The translations under genes and the position numbers were made by a program. From the IMG/VR virus record IMGVR_UViG_3300046450_000423, positions 1 through 24,181 of that record: a stretch of 24,181 nt of DNA. One strand, given 5' to 3'. The first letter of the stretch is position 1. Every line of letters begins with the position of its first letter. The notes beneath the pieces are model-generated. The model had not been told where the DNA came from and did no database searches. It saw only the letters and a list, made by a program, of their open reading frames with translations. This DNA is from a virus. Below are positions 6,567 through 13,895 of the stretch, piece by piece.

Positions 6567-8498
6567 ATGGGTTTACCCACAGATTATCAGACCTTCATCC
6601 ACCTATCTCGTTACTCACGATGGTTGGACGAGAGTAATCGTAGAGAAACTTGGGAAGAAACTATTTCCAGGTTAGTAAATTATTTTAAATATCATATAGA
6701 ACATAACCTTGAGATTACTTTAGCAGAGCAAGACGCTGACATCTGGAAAGAGTTATACAATAGTATCCATTCCCTTCAGGTAATGCCTAGTATGCGAGCT
6801 ATGATGGCTGCTGGCCCTGCATTAGAAAGAGAGAATATAGCAGGGTATAATTGTTCATACATACCTATTGATAGTCCTAGATCATTCGATGAGATATTAT
6901 ATATCTTAATGAATGGTACAGGTGTAGGGTATTCAGTGGAGAGACAATATGTAAACAACCTACCCACTGTCCCATTCATAGATATGGAAGAGACTGATGA
7001 TGTTATTAGTGTAGCTGATTCTAAAGAGGGATGGGCTAGAGCCTTTAAAGATTTAATATCTTTCCTATACTCTGGTAGAGTTCCACAAATAAACATGGAT
7101 AAGGTAAGACCTAGTGGGTCTAGGCTTAATGTGTTTGGAGGCAGGGCTTCAGGTCCAGACCCTCTTAAAGCATTATTTGATTTCACTATTAAGAAATTTA
7201 TAAATGCTAAAGGAAGAAAGCTTACCACTATTGAGTGTCATGATATTGTCTGCAAGACAGGTGAGGTAGTTGTTGTTGGTGGGGTTAGAAGATCAGCCTT
7301 AATCTCTCTCTCTAATGTATCAGATGATAGACTACGATCTGCAAAGAAGGGGCAGTGGTGGGAAACTAATCCTGAAAGATCATTAGCAAACAACTCTGCT
7401 GTCTACACAGGTATCCCAGATACAGCAACCTTTATGAAGGAATGGTCTTCTCTCTATGAGAGTAAGTCAGGCGAGAGGGGTATGTTTAATAGAAGCTCTG
7501 CTCAAATGAAAGCAAAGAGTACTGGTAGACGAGAGTGGGATATTGATTTTGGAACTAATCCTTGTTCGGAAATCATCCTTAGACCAAATCAGTTCTGTAA
7601 CTTAACTGAGGTTGTATGTCGTGTAGACGATACACGAGCTAGTCTAAAGAAGAAAATAAGAATGGCTACTATCCTTGGTACAGTACAAGCCACTATGACA
7701 AACTTTGGTTATCTCAGAAAGCGTTGGCAGAATAATACTGAGGAAGAAAGATTACTGGGGGTATCCCTTACAGGGATTATGGACTGTCGTTTAATCAATG
7801 GAGTTAATAAAGATTCCTCTATTGATTCTTTACTAAGTGGCATGAAGAATTATGCTGTTGATATTAATAAAGAATGGGCAGCTAAACTAAACATTCCTCA
7901 GTCTACAGCAGTAACCTGTGTTAAACCTTCTGGTACAGTGAGCCAGTTAGTTGACAGTGCATCAGGCATCCATGCTAGACACTCACCTTATTACATAAGA
8001 ACTGTACGTGGTGATGTTAAAGACCCACTCACACAGTTCATGAGTGAGACTGGTATACCTTATGAGATGGATCAGATGCGTTCAGATAGTACTGTGGTGT
8101 TTTCTTTCCCCATTAAATCTCCTGATAATGCTGTATATAGAAATGATAAAGGGGCTATCGAACAGTTAAAGTTTTGGAAAACTTATGCTGAACATTGGTG
8201 TGAACATAAGCCTTCTGTAACTATCTCTGTGAAAGAGAACGAGTGGGTAGAGGTTGGCGCATGGTGTTGGGCTAACTTTGATTCTCTATCAGGAGTATCT
8301 TTCCTACCCCATACTGACCATACTTATAAGCAAGCTCCTTACCAGGATATAACTAAGAAGGAGTATGAGAAACAGTTGTCAAACTTCCCAGATAAGATTG
8401 ACTGGTCAAAACTTACAGAATGGGAAAAAGAAGATACAACTAAGGGAACACAGGAACTTGCGTGTACAGCAGGTGTCTGTGAACTTGTTGATATATAA
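6567..8498 (+). CDS. nrdJ: Adenosylcobalamin-dependent (class II) ribonucleotide reductase, monomeric type, 643 aa
   Basis: Reduces ribonucleotides to deoxyribonucleotides for phage DNA synthesis, using host-supplied coenzyme B12. Key residues follow the Lactobacillus leichmannii enzyme: C96 (GYNCSY) and C344 (QFCNL) as the active-site disulfide pair, N331-P-C333-S-E335 with the thiyl-radical Cys and catalytic Asn and Glu, VKPSGTVS in the active-site barrel, and the C-terminal shuttle pair C633-x4-C638. It is about 100 residues shorter than the Lactobacillus enzyme (739 aa) but lacks no catalytic residue. I start at ATG 6567 (MGLPTDY), 8 bases after GAGGAG at 6553-6558, rather than at 6519. 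No cobalamin riboswitch precedes it. It needs no separate small subunit or oxygen, and no B12 synthesis gene is present. The assignment is very secure. Confidence 0.95.
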   Translation: MGLPTDYQTFIHLSRYSRWLDESNRRETWEETISRLVNYFKYHIEHNLEITLAEQDADIWKELYNSIHSLQVMPSMRAMMAAGPALERENIAGYNCSYIPIDSPRSFDEILYILMNGTGVGYSVERQYVNNLPTVPFIDMEETDDVISVADSKEGWARAFKDLISFLYSGRVPQINMDKVRPSGSRLNVFGGRASGPDPLKALFDFTIKKFINAKGRKLTTIECHDIVCKTGEVVVVGGVRRSALISLSNVSDDRLRSAKKGQWWETNPERSLANNSAVYTGIPDTATFMKEWSSLYESKSGERGMFNRSSAQMKAKSTGRREWDIDFGTNPCSEIILRPNQFCNLTEVVCRVDDTRASLKKKIRMATILGTVQATMTNFGYLRKRWQNNTEEERLLGVSLTGIMDCRLINGVNKDSSIDSLLSGMKNYAVDINKEWAAKLNIPQSTAVTCVKPSGTVSQLVDSASGIHARHSPYYIRTVRGDVKDPLTQFMSETGIPYEMDQMRSDSTVVFSFPIKSPDNAVYRNDKGAIEQLKFWKTYAEHWCEHKPSVTISVKENEWVEVGAWCWANFDSLSGVSFLPHTDHTYKQAPYQDITKKEYEKQLSNFPDKIDWSKLTEWEKEDTTKGTQELACTAGVCELVDI

Positions 8499-8502
8499 AG
8501 AC

Positions 8503-8530
8503 TTGACACGTTAGTTTTTTAATATACATT
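8503..8530 (+). promoter_or_regulatory. Probable sigma70-type promoter before the sugar-gene leader
   Basis: TTGACA at 8503-8508 is a perfect -35 box. TACATT at 8525-8530, after a 16-base spacer, matches four of six -10 bases, and the stretch between and after is very AT-rich. It lies 4 bases after the nrdJ stop and reads into the structured leader. TATACT at 8533-8538 is a better -10 but would require a 24-base spacer. Confidence 0.45.
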
Positions 8531-8551
8531 AATATACTTAATGTAAAGCCT

Positions 8552-8623
8552 ATGCTGCTCCCCCTCTAACAACAGCTAGTGCTTTAGAGGGGGTGAGTAT
8601 GTAGCTCCTAGACTCACCCCCTC
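8552..8623 (+). promoter_or_regulatory. Attenuator-like leader with two mutually exclusive hairpins
   Basis: Three segments can pair in two ways. Segment A (8560-8569, CCCCCTCTAA) is the exact complement of 8584-8593. Segment B, extended to 8587-8597 (GAGGGGGTGAG), is the exact complement of segment C (8613-8623, CTCACCCCCTC). A:B (10 pairs) and B:C (11 pairs) share 8587-8593, so only one can form at a time. The second hairpin is followed by ATTCTTT, a weak terminator tail, 8 bases before the AAAGG ribosome site (8632-8636) of the glycosyltransferase. A five-codon frame (MLLPL, 8552-8569) ends on the last base of segment A. It may be an attenuator, or simply a reinforced terminator after nrdJ. 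Confidence 0.6.
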
Positions 8624-8643
8624 ATTCTTTAGAAAGGTTAAAT

Positions 8644-9417
8644 ATGAAACGCTTAGATACTATCTATGTAGGATACGATCACAACGAGCAACCATCTTTT
8701 GATGTACTTGTAGAATCTATTAAAAGAAATTCATCTGATACTTATAACATTGTACCTCTGTATGAAGATAGACTGAGGATGATGGGTATGTATTGGCGTG
8801 GCTTTAGTGTTAGGGAGGCTGCGAATTATGATCTACAGAGGTTTGATTATTTAGATAAGAAGCCTTTCTCTACAGATTTTAGCTTCACAAGATTTCTTGT
8901 TCCTATGCTTAATCAATATGAAGGGTTAGCTCTTTATATGGACTGTGATATGTTTGTTAGGGCAGACGTTAAAGAAGTGTTTGATGTAGCTAGGAAAGAC
9001 CCTCAGACTCCTTTATGGTGTGTACATCATGACTATGTACCTAAAGAATCAAGAAAGATGGATAACAAAATCCAAGAAGCATACTCCAAAAAGAATTGGT
9101 CAAGCTTTATGCTATGGAATTGTGAGCATGATGCACATAAAAATCTTACAGTAGGGGATGTAAATACTAAGACAGGGTGGTGGCTACATAATTTTAAATG
9201 GTTGAGTAATGATGGTTACAATATTGGTAAACTCGCACCAGAATGGAATTGGCTAGATGGACATTCACCAGAAACAGTGGAGCCTTGTAACGTACATTTT
9301 ACTACAGGTGGTCCCTCCTTTAAGGGATGGCATCCTAAGAGAGATATAGAAAAAGGTTATGTAGAAGAGTGGCTTAGAGTATTCAAAGAGATACAAATGG
9401 AAGAGGTTATGAGTTAA
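8644..9417 (+). CDS. GT-A fold glycosyltransferase, GT8-like, 257 aa
   Basis: Likely transfers a sugar from a nucleotide-sugar donor. The N-terminus (TIYVGYDHNEQPSFDVLVES) has the opening strand and nucleotide-binding region of GT8-like enzymes, and YMDCDMF places the DxD metal site at D100-C-D102. The later HFTTGGPSFKGWHP (about 218-231) resembles the C-terminal His-Gly region that helps bind donor and metal in this clan. There is no signal peptide or membrane segment, so it acts in the cytoplasm. The ribosome site AAAGG precedes ATG 8644, behind its own promoter-like site and structured leader. Its stop overlaps the next start by one base (TAATG), so the two sugar genes are coupled. The acceptor is unknown; lipopolysaccharide or a virion protein are possibilities. 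Confidence 0.82.
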   Translation: MKRLDTIYVGYDHNEQPSFDVLVESIKRNSSDTYNIVPLYEDRLRMMGMYWRGFSVREAANYDLQRFDYLDKKPFSTDFSFTRFLVPMLNQYEGLALYMDCDMFVRADVKEVFDVARKDPQTPLWCVHHDYVPKESRKMDNKIQEAYSKKNWSSFMLWNCEHDAHKNLTVGDVNTKTGWWLHNFKWLSNDGYNIGKLAPEWNWLDGHSPETVEPCNVHFTTGGPSFKGWHPKRDIEKGYVEEWLRVFKEIQMEEVMS

Positions 9418-11696
9418 TGCTTAAATTTATTACAACATTTTCTGAAGATGGGTATGCAAAGTATGCTAGGAAAATGCTTGAAGGTGTGAAGGAAAACTGG
9501 GGAGAGGGTTTACATCTCACAGCTTTTTACCATGATTTTGATATAGCAGATTATGATTATCCTGTGAGTGATAACATTACTTATAGAAATCTAAATGATA
9601 TTGAAGACCTACATGTGTTTAGAAAAGAACATAAAGATCATGATGGTACTATGGGTAAGAAGGTTCCTTACAACTGGAGAGTAGATGCTATAAAGTTTTG
9701 CCATAAAGTTTTTGGTTTAACTGAGATGGCGTTTGAACTTGCAGAAGAATCTAAGAGATCAGGGTGGCTGATATGGCTTGATGCTGATACGTATACCACT
9801 AAACCTATTACTGATAAAAACTTTATACCTCATTTAAATCCCAAGTCTGAACTTGTTTACCTAGACAGAAAGAATTTTGAATTTGCAGAAACTTCTTTCA
9901 TGGCATTTAATCTTGATTATAGACCTCCTCTTGATCTTCTTGGTGACTTGCGAGGATTCTATATGTCAGGGGAAGTTACAACCTATAGGGAATGGCACGA
10001 TGGCTTTGTCATCTCTCGCCTGATTAACCTATACAGAGCGCATGGTTTAAAAGTTGTCGATCTTACAGGACATATGGATGAGATTAGCAGCCATCTCACA
10101 GGACCACAAGCTTTCGATTCTTCCTTCTTAGGAAACATAATGATCCATCAGAAGGGAGAAAAGAAACATTCAGAGTCTGGTAATCCAGACCCACGCAGTA
10201 ATATGAGATATAAAAAGCTTGGTGATATCCTACAGTATGTTGCACCTAAGAAGATAGTAGAGGTTGGTGAGTGGGATAGTCATAGGGCTATAGGTAGCTG
10301 TACTAAATCCTTTGAGAAAAACAAATCAATTTCTTACATCTTATTTAATGATTTTAAAAACATTAACTTTTCTAAATCTGAAAAACTCTTTAACTCTTAT
10401 AAAGAAGAAAGGGAATCTAAGGGATTAGAATTTACTTTTAAATTTATAAAGGGTGAGATAGACCCAGAGCTAGTTAAAGATGCAGACTATGCTTTCATTG
10501 GAGGGTTTGACGAGCCAGAACAGTTTACAGATGCCTTTAACAAACTAAAACATACTCCTCTTATCGTAATTGATAAGATATATACTGCTGATAAGGATAA
10601 GAAACTTCCTAATGAAAAATATTTAAAGCCTGTTAAAACCTTAGAAGAATTTAAGGCTACTAAAAAATACATCCTCCCTTCAGAAGATGATGTGACTGGT
10701 GGTGGGCGTTGTCATATAGCAGTCGTTATAAATAAGGGAAGTATTGATGCTCTTCCAAGAGAGCTACTACAGGTTCCTATTATAGTTAATCCTAAAGACT
10801 GTGTTCCTAAAGAAGATATCATGGACAATGTAAAAAATAACATGAAGCTTATTCCTACAAAGCATTGGGTTGATAAGACCAGGAACACTAAGGATGTAGG
10901 GATCATTGTATCTGGAGGGCCAAGTACAGATTGGGATGAGTTGCGTAGTGTAATTAAAGAAGAAGAAAAGAATGGCGCGAAGGCTAGGATTATGGCTGTT
11001 AAACATTCCTACCCTACACTACTTAAACAAGGGTTCATCCCTTGGGGTTGTACTATCCTTGATCCTCGATCACTAGAAGGTAAGAGTACACATGGGATAG
11101 TGAGGCGTACCCTCTTTAAAACAATTAGTAAAGAGACTCTATTTTTTATTGCCTCTATGACAGAACCTTCTGTAACTAGATATCTTTTAAAGAAAAAAGC
11201 AAAGCTTATTGGATGGCATGCTTATACGCAAGCTCTTCAAAAGAATATAGAAGAGCAGAAGAATGCTGCACAGTCAGGTAATAAAGCGAAGCTCATTGTA
11301 GAAAAAGATTTAGGTATCGAAGAAGGGGCAACTCTTATAACAGGTGGAACCTGTGCAGCTATGCGAACAATAGGAATTATGCATACGCTGGGCTTTAGAA
11401 AGTTTCATCTATTTGGTTTTGATTGTAATGTTTCAGAGCCATCCAAGAAAAACCTATCAGAATTGAGTGAAGAAGGCGCGCCAAAATTTATGCAGGTATC
11501 AGTAGACGATCATCCCTTTTGGACAACTGGTGAGTTACTTGCTATGGCACAAGACTGCGAAAAGATATTTGAAAGAGATGATGTAGATTTGGATTTAGAA
11601 TTTCATGGTAAAGAAACTCTTGTCGCTGCCTTATGGAACAAATCTATTTCCCAAAAGAAGATAACCTACCAAGAGCTATTAGATATAGGAGATTAA
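9417..11696 (+). CDS. Three-domain protein: glycosyltransferase + degenerate methyltransferase + DUF115 domain, 759 aa
   Basis: Residues 1 to about 255 form a second glycosyltransferase-like domain with a DxD site in LIWLDADTY (D122-A-D124). Residues about 265-450 follow the stand-alone methyltransferase at 4811-5479: RY..L then P..I.EVG.WD, and at the end PS.DDV..GG..H.AV..NKG...........VP. The SAM loop GCWDGEHG has become GEWDSHRA (284-291) and DGGH has become IGGF (361-364), so methyl transfer is unlikely. Residues about 494-740 match DUF115/MAF-type proteins: VGIIVSGGPSTDWDEL (494-509), a central PWGCTILDPR, and FHLFGFDCN. DUF115 is found in sugar-related proteins such as flagellin-modification factors. 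It likely acts in glycan transfer or assembly, coupled to the preceding glycosyltransferase. Domain calls are good; the function is inferred. Confidence 0.85.
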   Translation: MLKFITTFSEDGYAKYARKMLEGVKENWGEGLHLTAFYHDFDIADYDYPVSDNITYRNLNDIEDLHVFRKEHKDHDGTMGKKVPYNWRVDAIKFCHKVFGLTEMAFELAEESKRSGWLIWLDADTYTTKPITDKNFIPHLNPKSELVYLDRKNFEFAETSFMAFNLDYRPPLDLLGDLRGFYMSGEVTTYREWHDGFVISRLINLYRAHGLKVVDLTGHMDEISSHLTGPQAFDSSFLGNIMIHQKGEKKHSESGNPDPRSNMRYKKLGDILQYVAPKKIVEVGEWDSHRAIGSCTKSFEKNKSISYILFNDFKNINFSKSEKLFNSYKEERESKGLEFTFKFIKGEIDPELVKDADYAFIGGFDEPEQFTDAFNKLKHTPLIVIDKIYTADKDKKLPNEKYLKPVKTLEEFKATKKYILPSEDDVTGGGRCHIAVVINKGSIDALPRELLQVPIIVNPKDCVPKEDIMDNVKNNMKLIPTKHWVDKTRNTKDVGIIVSGGPSTDWDELRSVIKEEEKNGAKARIMAVKHSYPTLLKQGFIPWGCTILDPRSLEGKSTHGIVRRTLFKTISKETLFFIASMTEPSVTRYLLKKKAKLIGWHAYTQALQKNIEEQKNAAQSGNKAKLIVEKDLGIEEGATLITGGTCAAMRTIGIMHTLGFRKFHLFGFDCNVSEPSKKNLSELSEEGAPKFMQVSVDDHPFWTTGELLAMAQDCEKIFERDDVDLDLEFHGKETLVAALWNKSISQKKITYQELLDIGD

Positions 11697-11698
11697 TT

Positions 11699-12103
11699 AT
11701 GTTAGGTATTGTAGAGACAGTTGCAAGTGTAGTAGATAATGTATTAGATAAATTTATCGAGGATAAAGACCTAAAGACTAAGCTTAACCATGAGCTAAAG
11801 AAAAGTGTACAGGATGCTAACCTTGCCCAGATACAGGCGAACATTGAACAGAGTAAACATGCCTCTATTTTTGTAGCAGGGGCTAGACCTGCTATCATGT
11901 GGGTATGTTGTTTTGGTTTAGCATGGCAGTTTGTTCTGCAACCTATCGCAGTGTGGGTAATTAATATAACAGATTATAATTTAGCACTCCCTCTTATCCC
12001 TACAGAGGGACTTCTTCCTCTCACTCTGGCATTACTTGGGCTAGGTGGTATGAGAACAGCAGAGAAGTTTAAGAATAAGGCTAGAAGTAACATGAAGAAT
12101 TAA
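11699..12103 (+). CDS. Holin, GTA-type 3TM-like, 134 aa
   Basis: Small membrane protein likely to form the lysis hole for the endolysin. After a charged amphipathic N-terminal half, FVAGARPAIMWVCCFGLAW (about 58-76) begins a long hydrophobic region to about 90. A second hydrophobic segment (about 104-118) ends in LGLGGMRTAEK. The AGARPAI.W and GG.RT.EK patterns are those of the holin family first described in gene transfer agents. I start at ATG 11699, with AGGAGA at 11687-11692, rather than the in-frame TTG at 11633, which lies inside the preceding gene. It is the only lysis gene on the + strand; the probable endolysin is on the opposite strand. Confidence 0.78.
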   Translation: MLGIVETVASVVDNVLDKFIEDKDLKTKLNHELKKSVQDANLAQIQANIEQSKHASIFVAGARPAIMWVCCFGLAWQFVLQPIAVWVINITDYNLALPLIPTEGLLPLTLALLGLGGMRTAEKFKNKARSNMKN

Positions 12104-12123
12104 GAATGCGCGTGAAGGATGTT

Positions 12124-12192
12124 ACAGAGACATACAGAGATATTACCTATTGTCAGGTAGGTTGCCATACAAACACCTAGAGATGTCTCTGT
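12124..12192. repeat. Structured inverted-repeat region upstream of the small terminase gene
   Basis: The 128-base gap 12104-12231 contains no gene that I can support. A perfect 10-base inverted repeat, ACAGAGACAT (12124-12133) and ATGTCTCTGT (12183-12192), encloses smaller pairings: TACCT (12144-12148) with AGGTA (12155-12159), or TAGGT (12158-12162) with ACCTA (12175-12179). ACAGAGA is repeated at 12134-12140. In RNA this would be a long stem with one or two inner hairpins. In DNA it could be a protein-binding site, for instance for the terminase encoded just downstream. It is not a tRNA: no acceptor stem or T-loop is present. Confidence 0.5.
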
Positions 12193-12231
12193 GTGGCTCT
12201 CTACGCCCCTTATATTTTCAGGAAATATGCA

Positions 12232-12639
12232 ATGTTGAATGATAAACAGGAAAAGTTTGCTCAAGCTTACATTATCCACAGGAATGCAACAGTAGCTGCA
12301 AGAACTGCTGGATACTCAGACAGGTCTGCTGCAAACCAGGGTCATAGACTTATAAATAATCCTGAAGTTATAGAGAGAGTTGAGGATTTAGAAACAGAAC
12401 TTGAAACTAACATTGATGTTATTGATGAGATAGAAAATCAATACACTTTTGCTAAAGCAAATGGACACACCAATAGCGCCATTAAAGCTTTGGAACTTCT
12501 GTCTCGTATAAGGGGATCAAAAGGAGATGCTGAAAAGCAACTCGATAAGAAAGAACTAAAGGGAGAGATCGTAAAGTTTATGGAGATCATAGGTAAGGAT
12601 GAGGTGGAAGCTATATTTAAAAAGTGTGTGTTTGATTAA
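12232..12639 (+). CDS. terS: Terminase small subunit, 135 aa
   Basis: Recognises phage DNA and starts packaging together with a large subunit. The N-terminal helix-turn-helix region has the Terminase_2 pattern: L-x-x-K-Q-x-x-F-A-Q-A-Y, NATVAARTAGYSDRSAANQG and LINNPEVIERV. The middle (about 50-85) is helical and suits oligomer formation. I start at ATG 12232 (MLNDKQEKF), preceded by AGGA at 12220-12223. The longer GTG start at 12193 lacks a ribosome site and adds unrelated residues. It is the last gene on the + strand and overlaps the iron-sulfur carrier on the other strand tail to tail. No large terminase follows or precedes it in the window, so the subunits are encoded far apart. Confidence 0.85.
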   Translation: MLNDKQEKFAQAYIIHRNATVAARTAGYSDRSAANQGHRLINNPEVIERVEDLETELETNIDVIDEIENQYTFAKANGHTNSAIKALELLSRIRGSKGDAEKQLDKKELKGEIVKFMEIIGKDEVEAIFKKCVFD

Positions 12640-12962
12640 ACGCTAAAGCTTTCTCCACAACCACATTGAGATTGAACATTAGGATTCTCAATCTTCAGGA
12701 TTGCTCCAAAGACATCTGTAGAATAATCTACTATAGAACCTAAGACATACATCACAGCTAGAGGATCAATAAACAATGTTCCCTTTGTCAGAGCTATGGC
12801 TTCATATTCTTCCTTATTACTGGAACCTTCTAGTAAAGACCACTCGTAAGAAAACCCTGCACATCCTCCACCTTTTACAGACAGTAATACACCCTCGCAA
12901 TCCTTAGAGGAACTTACTATACCTGATAGGTGGTCATTAGCTGTGGGAGTTATTTCAATCAT
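12636..12962 (-). CDS. A-type iron-sulfur carrier, HesB/IscA-like, 108 aa
   Basis: Accepts and delivers Fe-S clusters. The three ligand cysteines are in place: C34 in KGGGCAGFSY, and C100 and C102 in QCGCGES, almost the same positions as in E. coli IscA (107 aa; 35, 99, 101). Length and pattern match over the full family. It is the last gene of the - strand block, 6 bases after the oxygenase, with no clear ribosome site of its own, so translation is probably coupled. HesB-like genes recur in marine phages as auxiliary metabolic genes. In this genome a plausible client is the four-cysteine exonuclease at 3955-4821, but host enzymes are equally possible. IscA, ErpA and SufA subtypes cannot be told apart here. 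Confidence 0.92.
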   Translation of the reverse strand: MIEITPTANDHLSGIVSSSKDCEGVLLSVKGGGCAGFSYEWSLLEGSSNKEEYEAIALTKGTLFIDPLAVMYVLGSIVDYSTDVFGAILKIENPNVQSQCGCGESFSV

Positions 12963-12968
12963 AATAAT

Positions 12969-13502
12969 TTATTTTACCACACTTTTAAAGTTAAATGAAA
13001 TAGACACTCTTGGTTCCTCAGTTAAATTTCTAGTTACACAATGTTTAAGATAAGAAGGGAAGATATAGTATACCCCCTGAGTAGGTTCAAACCAATGCTG
13101 ATTAGTATTTATATAATCTGTTTCCCAGTGAAAAACTAATTTACAAGCACTAGCATTTTCACAAGGATAATAAACAGCAGCTAAATCACAACCATCATTA
13201 CCATGACCATGTAAATTACAACTCATATTTTTTTCTTGAATAAGCGCCCAATGAGAAACTAAATTTAAACTGTATCCTTTCACATGCTCTTCATAAGACT
13301 CAGTTAAAGTCTTTATAAGATGCTGTAACTCACTAGACATGGGTAGTACTGAGTCTTCAAAACGAGCCTCCAAAGGATCAGTAGAAACTCTATTCTTAGA
13401 AGCATTTAAACATTCTAAGGTTAGTTTTTTATTGTTAATATTTTGTTCTAACTTTCCAACTAAAATGGATAACTGGTAAATGATAGCAGAATCAAGTATC
13501 AA
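12969..13502 (-). CDS. 2-oxoglutarate/Fe(II)-dependent oxygenase-like protein, 177 aa
   Basis: Double-stranded beta-helix oxygenase resembling the 2OG-FeII_Oxy_5 group found in marine phages and bacteria. SCNLHGHGNDGCD (94-106) supplies the first metal His (H98 or H100) and a possible acid (D103 or D106), followed by the AAVYYP strand. FEPTQGVYYIFPSYLKH (138-154) gives H154, and EPRVSISFNF (164-172) contains R165, the likely 2-oxoglutarate anchor. Exact metal ligands are uncertain because the HxD motif is not canonical. The start is TTG 13502 with AGGAG six bases upstream; no ATG exists before residue 55. The target (protein residue, nucleobase or small molecule) cannot be read from sequence. 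It lies between the endolysin and the iron-sulfur carrier at the distal end of the late block. Confidence 0.75.
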   Translation of the reverse strand: MILDSAIIYQLSILVGKLEQNINNKKLTLECLNASKNRVSTDPLEARFEDSVLPMSSELQHLIKTLTESYEEHVKGYSLNLVSHWALIQEKNMSCNLHGHGNDGCDLAAVYYPCENASACKLVFHWETDYINTNQHWFEPTQGVYYIFPSYLKHCVTRNLTEEPRVSISFNFKSVVK

Positions 13503-13508
13503 AACAAT

Positions 13509-13513
13509 CTCCT
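13509..13513 (-). promoter_or_regulatory. Ribosome binding site supporting a TTG start for the oxygenase
   Basis: AGGAG on the - strand, overlapping the stop codon of the M15 peptidase, lies six bases before TTG 13502. It supports that unusual start, since no in-frame ATG is available near the N-terminus. Confidence 0.6.
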
Positions 13514-13895
13514 ACTTGTAAGACCATATCCAAGGTCTATGATGTGGTTTAACTTTATCCATGTTATCTAAATGAATAAAGCGACTGTCATAGTCGCCTC
13601 TTTGTTGAACCCCAATGCCTGTCATACCATGCTTCATCGCTAGACCAATAAGTATGTATGCTTCTTTCCCAAAACATAACACATCAACTGCTCTACCAAA
13701 TAGATGGGGAGAATATCTAGCCCCATTGATTGCACTGTTATGGGCTAGGCTTCTGTATCCAGAACTTATAGCCATTGGTCTATCAAAGTTTTTTCGTAAC
13801 TCTGTAAGTTGTTCCATGAAACCTTCATCCATTTCACATTCATCTGTTCCCTTACAGGCTAATTCTTTTCTCGTAAAAAACTCCCACTCGGTCAT
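13512..13895 (-). CDS. M15-type zinc peptidase, probable endolysin, 127 aa
   Basis: Likely cleaves peptidoglycan cross-links at lysis. The peptidase M15 signature is complete: SGYRS (45-49), then S-P-H64-x6-D71 (SPHLFGRAVDV) and FIH108-L-D110, giving the zinc ligands H64, D71 and H108. The N-terminus FFTRKELACKG.DECEMDEGFMEQLTELR fits the M15 proteins that occur as phage endolysins. There is no signal peptide and no cell-wall binding domain, so release depends on a holin, and the only holin seen (11699-12103) is on the other strand. Its start overlaps the stop of the membrane-anchored coiled-coil gene (ATGA), so the two are coupled. A virion-associated role in entry is possible but less likely given its size and place. 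Confidence 0.87.
   Translation of the reverse strand: MTEWEFFTRKELACKGTDECEMDEGFMEQLTELRKNFDRPMAISSGYRSLAHNSAINGARYSPHLFGRAVDVLCFGKEAYILIGLAMKHGMTGIGVQQRGDYDSRFIHLDNMDKVKPHHRPWIWSYK

Noticed and set aside
12104-12231. tRNA gene
   Set aside because: No 7-base acceptor pairing, no GGTTCGA-like T-loop and no anticodon arm at suitable spacing.
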